A stretch of 6,794 nt of DNA from Deltaproteobacteria bacterium (GTDB lineage: Bacteria > Bdellovibrionota > UBA1018 > UBA923), in the NCBI GenBank assembly GCA_016194795.1, contig JACQAX010000313.1:1-6794 (forward strand), in the 5' to 3' direction. The position numbers and the translations under genes were made by a program. This document shows, in pieces, positions 5,427 through 6,794 of the stretch; position 1 is the stretch's first letter; every line of letters starts with the position of its first letter. The notes below the pieces were generated by a model. It was given only the letters and a program-made list of their open reading frames with translations. It searched no databases and was not told the DNA's origin.

Positions 5427-6794
5427 TTCAACGTCCAGAGCACCTCGAGGTCGCTGCGGCCCTGGTCGGTTTGCGAGGTGACGATCGACCAGCGGTCGCT
5501 CAGGCGATAATCCACGGTAAGGCGATCGATGGCGGCCTGATCTTCGGTTGAGAAAACGCGACCGAGCTTCACGAAGATGCGGTCGCTCACGTACTTGCCG
5601 ACCTCGACCTTGCTGCGCCCCTGGTCGGAGTCGTCATTGCTGGCCGCGCCCGCCGGAGCCGCGGTCTCAGAGCCCCCCGCCGAGCCCGAGGGGCGATCCG
5701 TGGCGATGTCGGCCGTGAGGGTGTCGATCGGAAGCGCCGGCCCCAGCTCCTTTTTGAGCTTGCCGACGAGAAAGCCGGAGGCCACTCCGGTGGCCATGCT
5801 CGCCGCACTACGGTTGCCGCCTCCTTGGCCGCGAAATCCCGGGTCCCCGGTAAGCAGCACGCCCATGCATTGCTCCTGGCTCAGCCCCGCCGGCTCGCTC
5901 GAAAGCCGCGGACGCAGCCGCGCGGGCTCGCCGTCGATGGCGACCTTGATCGACCAGGGGCTCGCGCGATACATCGCGTTGGCGCTCACGTGGGGCTCTT
6001 TCGGATCGCCGGTGAACTCGACGACGCTCGGCTGCGCCTCGAAACGCCGGCCGAGCAGCTCGACGTCGCCTCTCCTCGCGTTCACCTTGCCGGTGATGAA
6101 GGGCTCGCCGTCGTCCTGGTCCAACCCCACCTCGAGCGCGGCGGCAAGCTCGACGGCGATCGACTTGTCGGCGGTTCCCACCCAGAAGCGGCCGGGCGCG
6201 TTCACCTTGATCGAGCCATGCAAGCCTTCGAGCAGCCCGGGGCCCTGAGGTTTCTTCTGGGCGGCGACCTTCACGTCCTCGAGCTCGCCCAGGGGCTCGA
6301 CGGTTTTCTTGCCGGTGGTGTCGGGAAAGTCGAGCTTCCCTTCGGCGATCTCGAGGGCCCCGTGAAAAACCGAGTCGCGCCGGTCGGCCGTGAGCTCGAG
6401 CTTGCCCGTCGTCTGGACGCGCGCCGACTCGCTGTCGAGCGCGGCGAACTTCTCGAAACGCGCCTGGAAGCGAAACGCGCGTGCCGCTTCCTCGGGCGTG
6501 AGCTGGAGGGCGCCGTTGCCGTCGAGAGACCCGTCACCCGACTTCGCGTGCAGGCGATCGAGGGTGATTCGACGATGGTCGCCGGTCAGCGCGGCCGAAA
6601 CGTCGTCATAGCTCGTTCCGAGCAGCGGAAGCGTAAGCTGCGAGGCGGCCAGGCGCACGAAGCCCGAGTACTCGGGCGCCGCCACGTCCCCGCGCGCGTG
6701 AAAGTCCGCGTTGAGCCGCGCGTTCTCCCCGCGGAGCTGATCGGTCACGAGCGGCAGAAACGGGTCGAGCAGCGCATTGCGTGAGACGAGCGAG
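5420..6794 (-). CDS. tamB: TamB, C-terminal part (partial)
   Basis: The frame is open from the stop at 5420 to the right edge (457 visible residues), so this is the C-terminal part of a larger protein; TamB is usually over 1000 residues. TamB is an inner-membrane-anchored, periplasm-spanning beta-groove protein that works with TamA or BamA and moves phospholipid and/or assists outer-membrane protein insertion. The sequence has the family's repetitive beta-strand pattern (ITGKVNARRGDVELLGRRFE, VVEFTGDPKEPHVSANAMY, RPRLSSEPAGLSQEQCMGVLLTGDPG). This is the TamB C-terminal domain (formerly DUF490). The final residues LEVLWTLNY end in an aromatic residue, like an outer-membrane beta-signal. A Gly/Ala/Ser/Asp-rich linker lies at about 5609-5692, between the ALPIDTLTADI and KVEVGKYVSDRIFVKLGRVFS strands. 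A GTG at 6748 could be mistaken for the start, but the open frame and homologous strand pattern continue upstream. An upstream tamA may lie beyond the right edge. Confidence 0.87.
   Translation of the reverse strand, partial: SLVSRNALLDPFLPLVTDQLRGENARLNADFHARGDVAAPEYSGFVRLAASQLTLPLLGTSYDDVSAALTGDHRRITLDRLHAKSGDGSLDGNGALQLTPEEAARAFRFQARFEKFAALDSESARVQTTGKLELTADRRDSVFHGALEIAEGKLDFPDTTGKKTVEPLGELEDVKVAAQKKPQGPGLLEGLHGSIKVNAPGRFWVGTADKSIAVELAAALEVGLDQDDGEPFITGKVNARRGDVELLGRRFEAQPSVVEFTGDPKEPHVSANAMYRASPWSIKVAIDGEPARLRPRLSSEPAGLSQEQCMGVLLTGDPGFRGQGGGNRSAASMATGVASGFLVGKLKKELGPALPIDTLTADIATDRPSGSAGGSETAAPAGAASNDDSDQGRSKVEVGKYVSDRIFVKLGRVFSTEDQAAIDRLTVDYRLSDRWSIVTSQTDQGRSDLEVLWTLNY

Noticed and set aside
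5825..6784. Long plus-strand open frame opposite tamB
   Set aside because: Antisense shadow; the minus strand shows the TamB strand pattern and C-terminal aromatic signal.

Overview
This window is GC-rich bacterial DNA with tightly packed genes, all apparently chromosomal. An outer-membrane biogenesis protein (TamB), a type II secretion/type IV pilus-type ATPase and several exported proteins indicate a diderm (Gram-negative) bacterium. The mix would suit Myxococcota, another former deltaproteobacterial group or a proteobacterium, but I cannot fix the taxon from the sequence. I see no mobile element, CRISPR array, tRNA or rRNA.

Layout from left to right: (1) positions 1-380, minus strand: the N-terminal domain of a GspE/PilB-type secretion ATPase, cut by the window edge. 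(2) 381-485: a divergent intergenic region with a large imperfect dyad and a candidate promoter. (3) 486-1258, plus: a creatininase-family gene broken by a frameshift and apparently by loss of about 60 codons. (4) 1356-2321, plus: a membrane fatty-acid-desaturase-type di-iron enzyme. (5) 2380-3147, plus: an exported or membrane-anchored protein that I recognise as a homologue of the eukaryotic ERG2 sterol C8-C7 isomerase / sigma-1 receptor family. (6) 3144-4364, minus: an exported alkaline-phosphatase-superfamily 'sulfatase' whose nucleophile position is Thr; it overlaps the ERG2-like gene by 4 bp at the stop codons. (7) 4365-4596: a divergent intergenic region with two small perfect inverted repeats. 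(8) 4597-5409, plus: an exported protein of unknown function. (9) 5420-6794, minus: the C-terminal part of TamB, cut by the right edge.

The most interesting content is the pair formed by the desaturase-like gene and the ERG2-like gene. ERG2/sigma-1 proteins are best known from eukaryotes, where they act on sterols or bind sterol-like amines in the ER. Here a complete homologue, closer in its diagnostic motifs to fungal ERG2 than to the sigma-1 receptor, follows a lipid-modifying membrane oxygenase/desaturase on the same strand. I infer a lipid- or isoprenoid-modifying function; the substrate is not visible in the sequence. The broken creatininase gene and the desaturase gene both start without a Shine-Dalgarno sequence and both carry a -35/-10-like pair with identical spacing (17 bp, then 8 bp to the ATG), suggesting leaderless transcripts. 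The ERG2-like gene instead has a strong AGGAGG.
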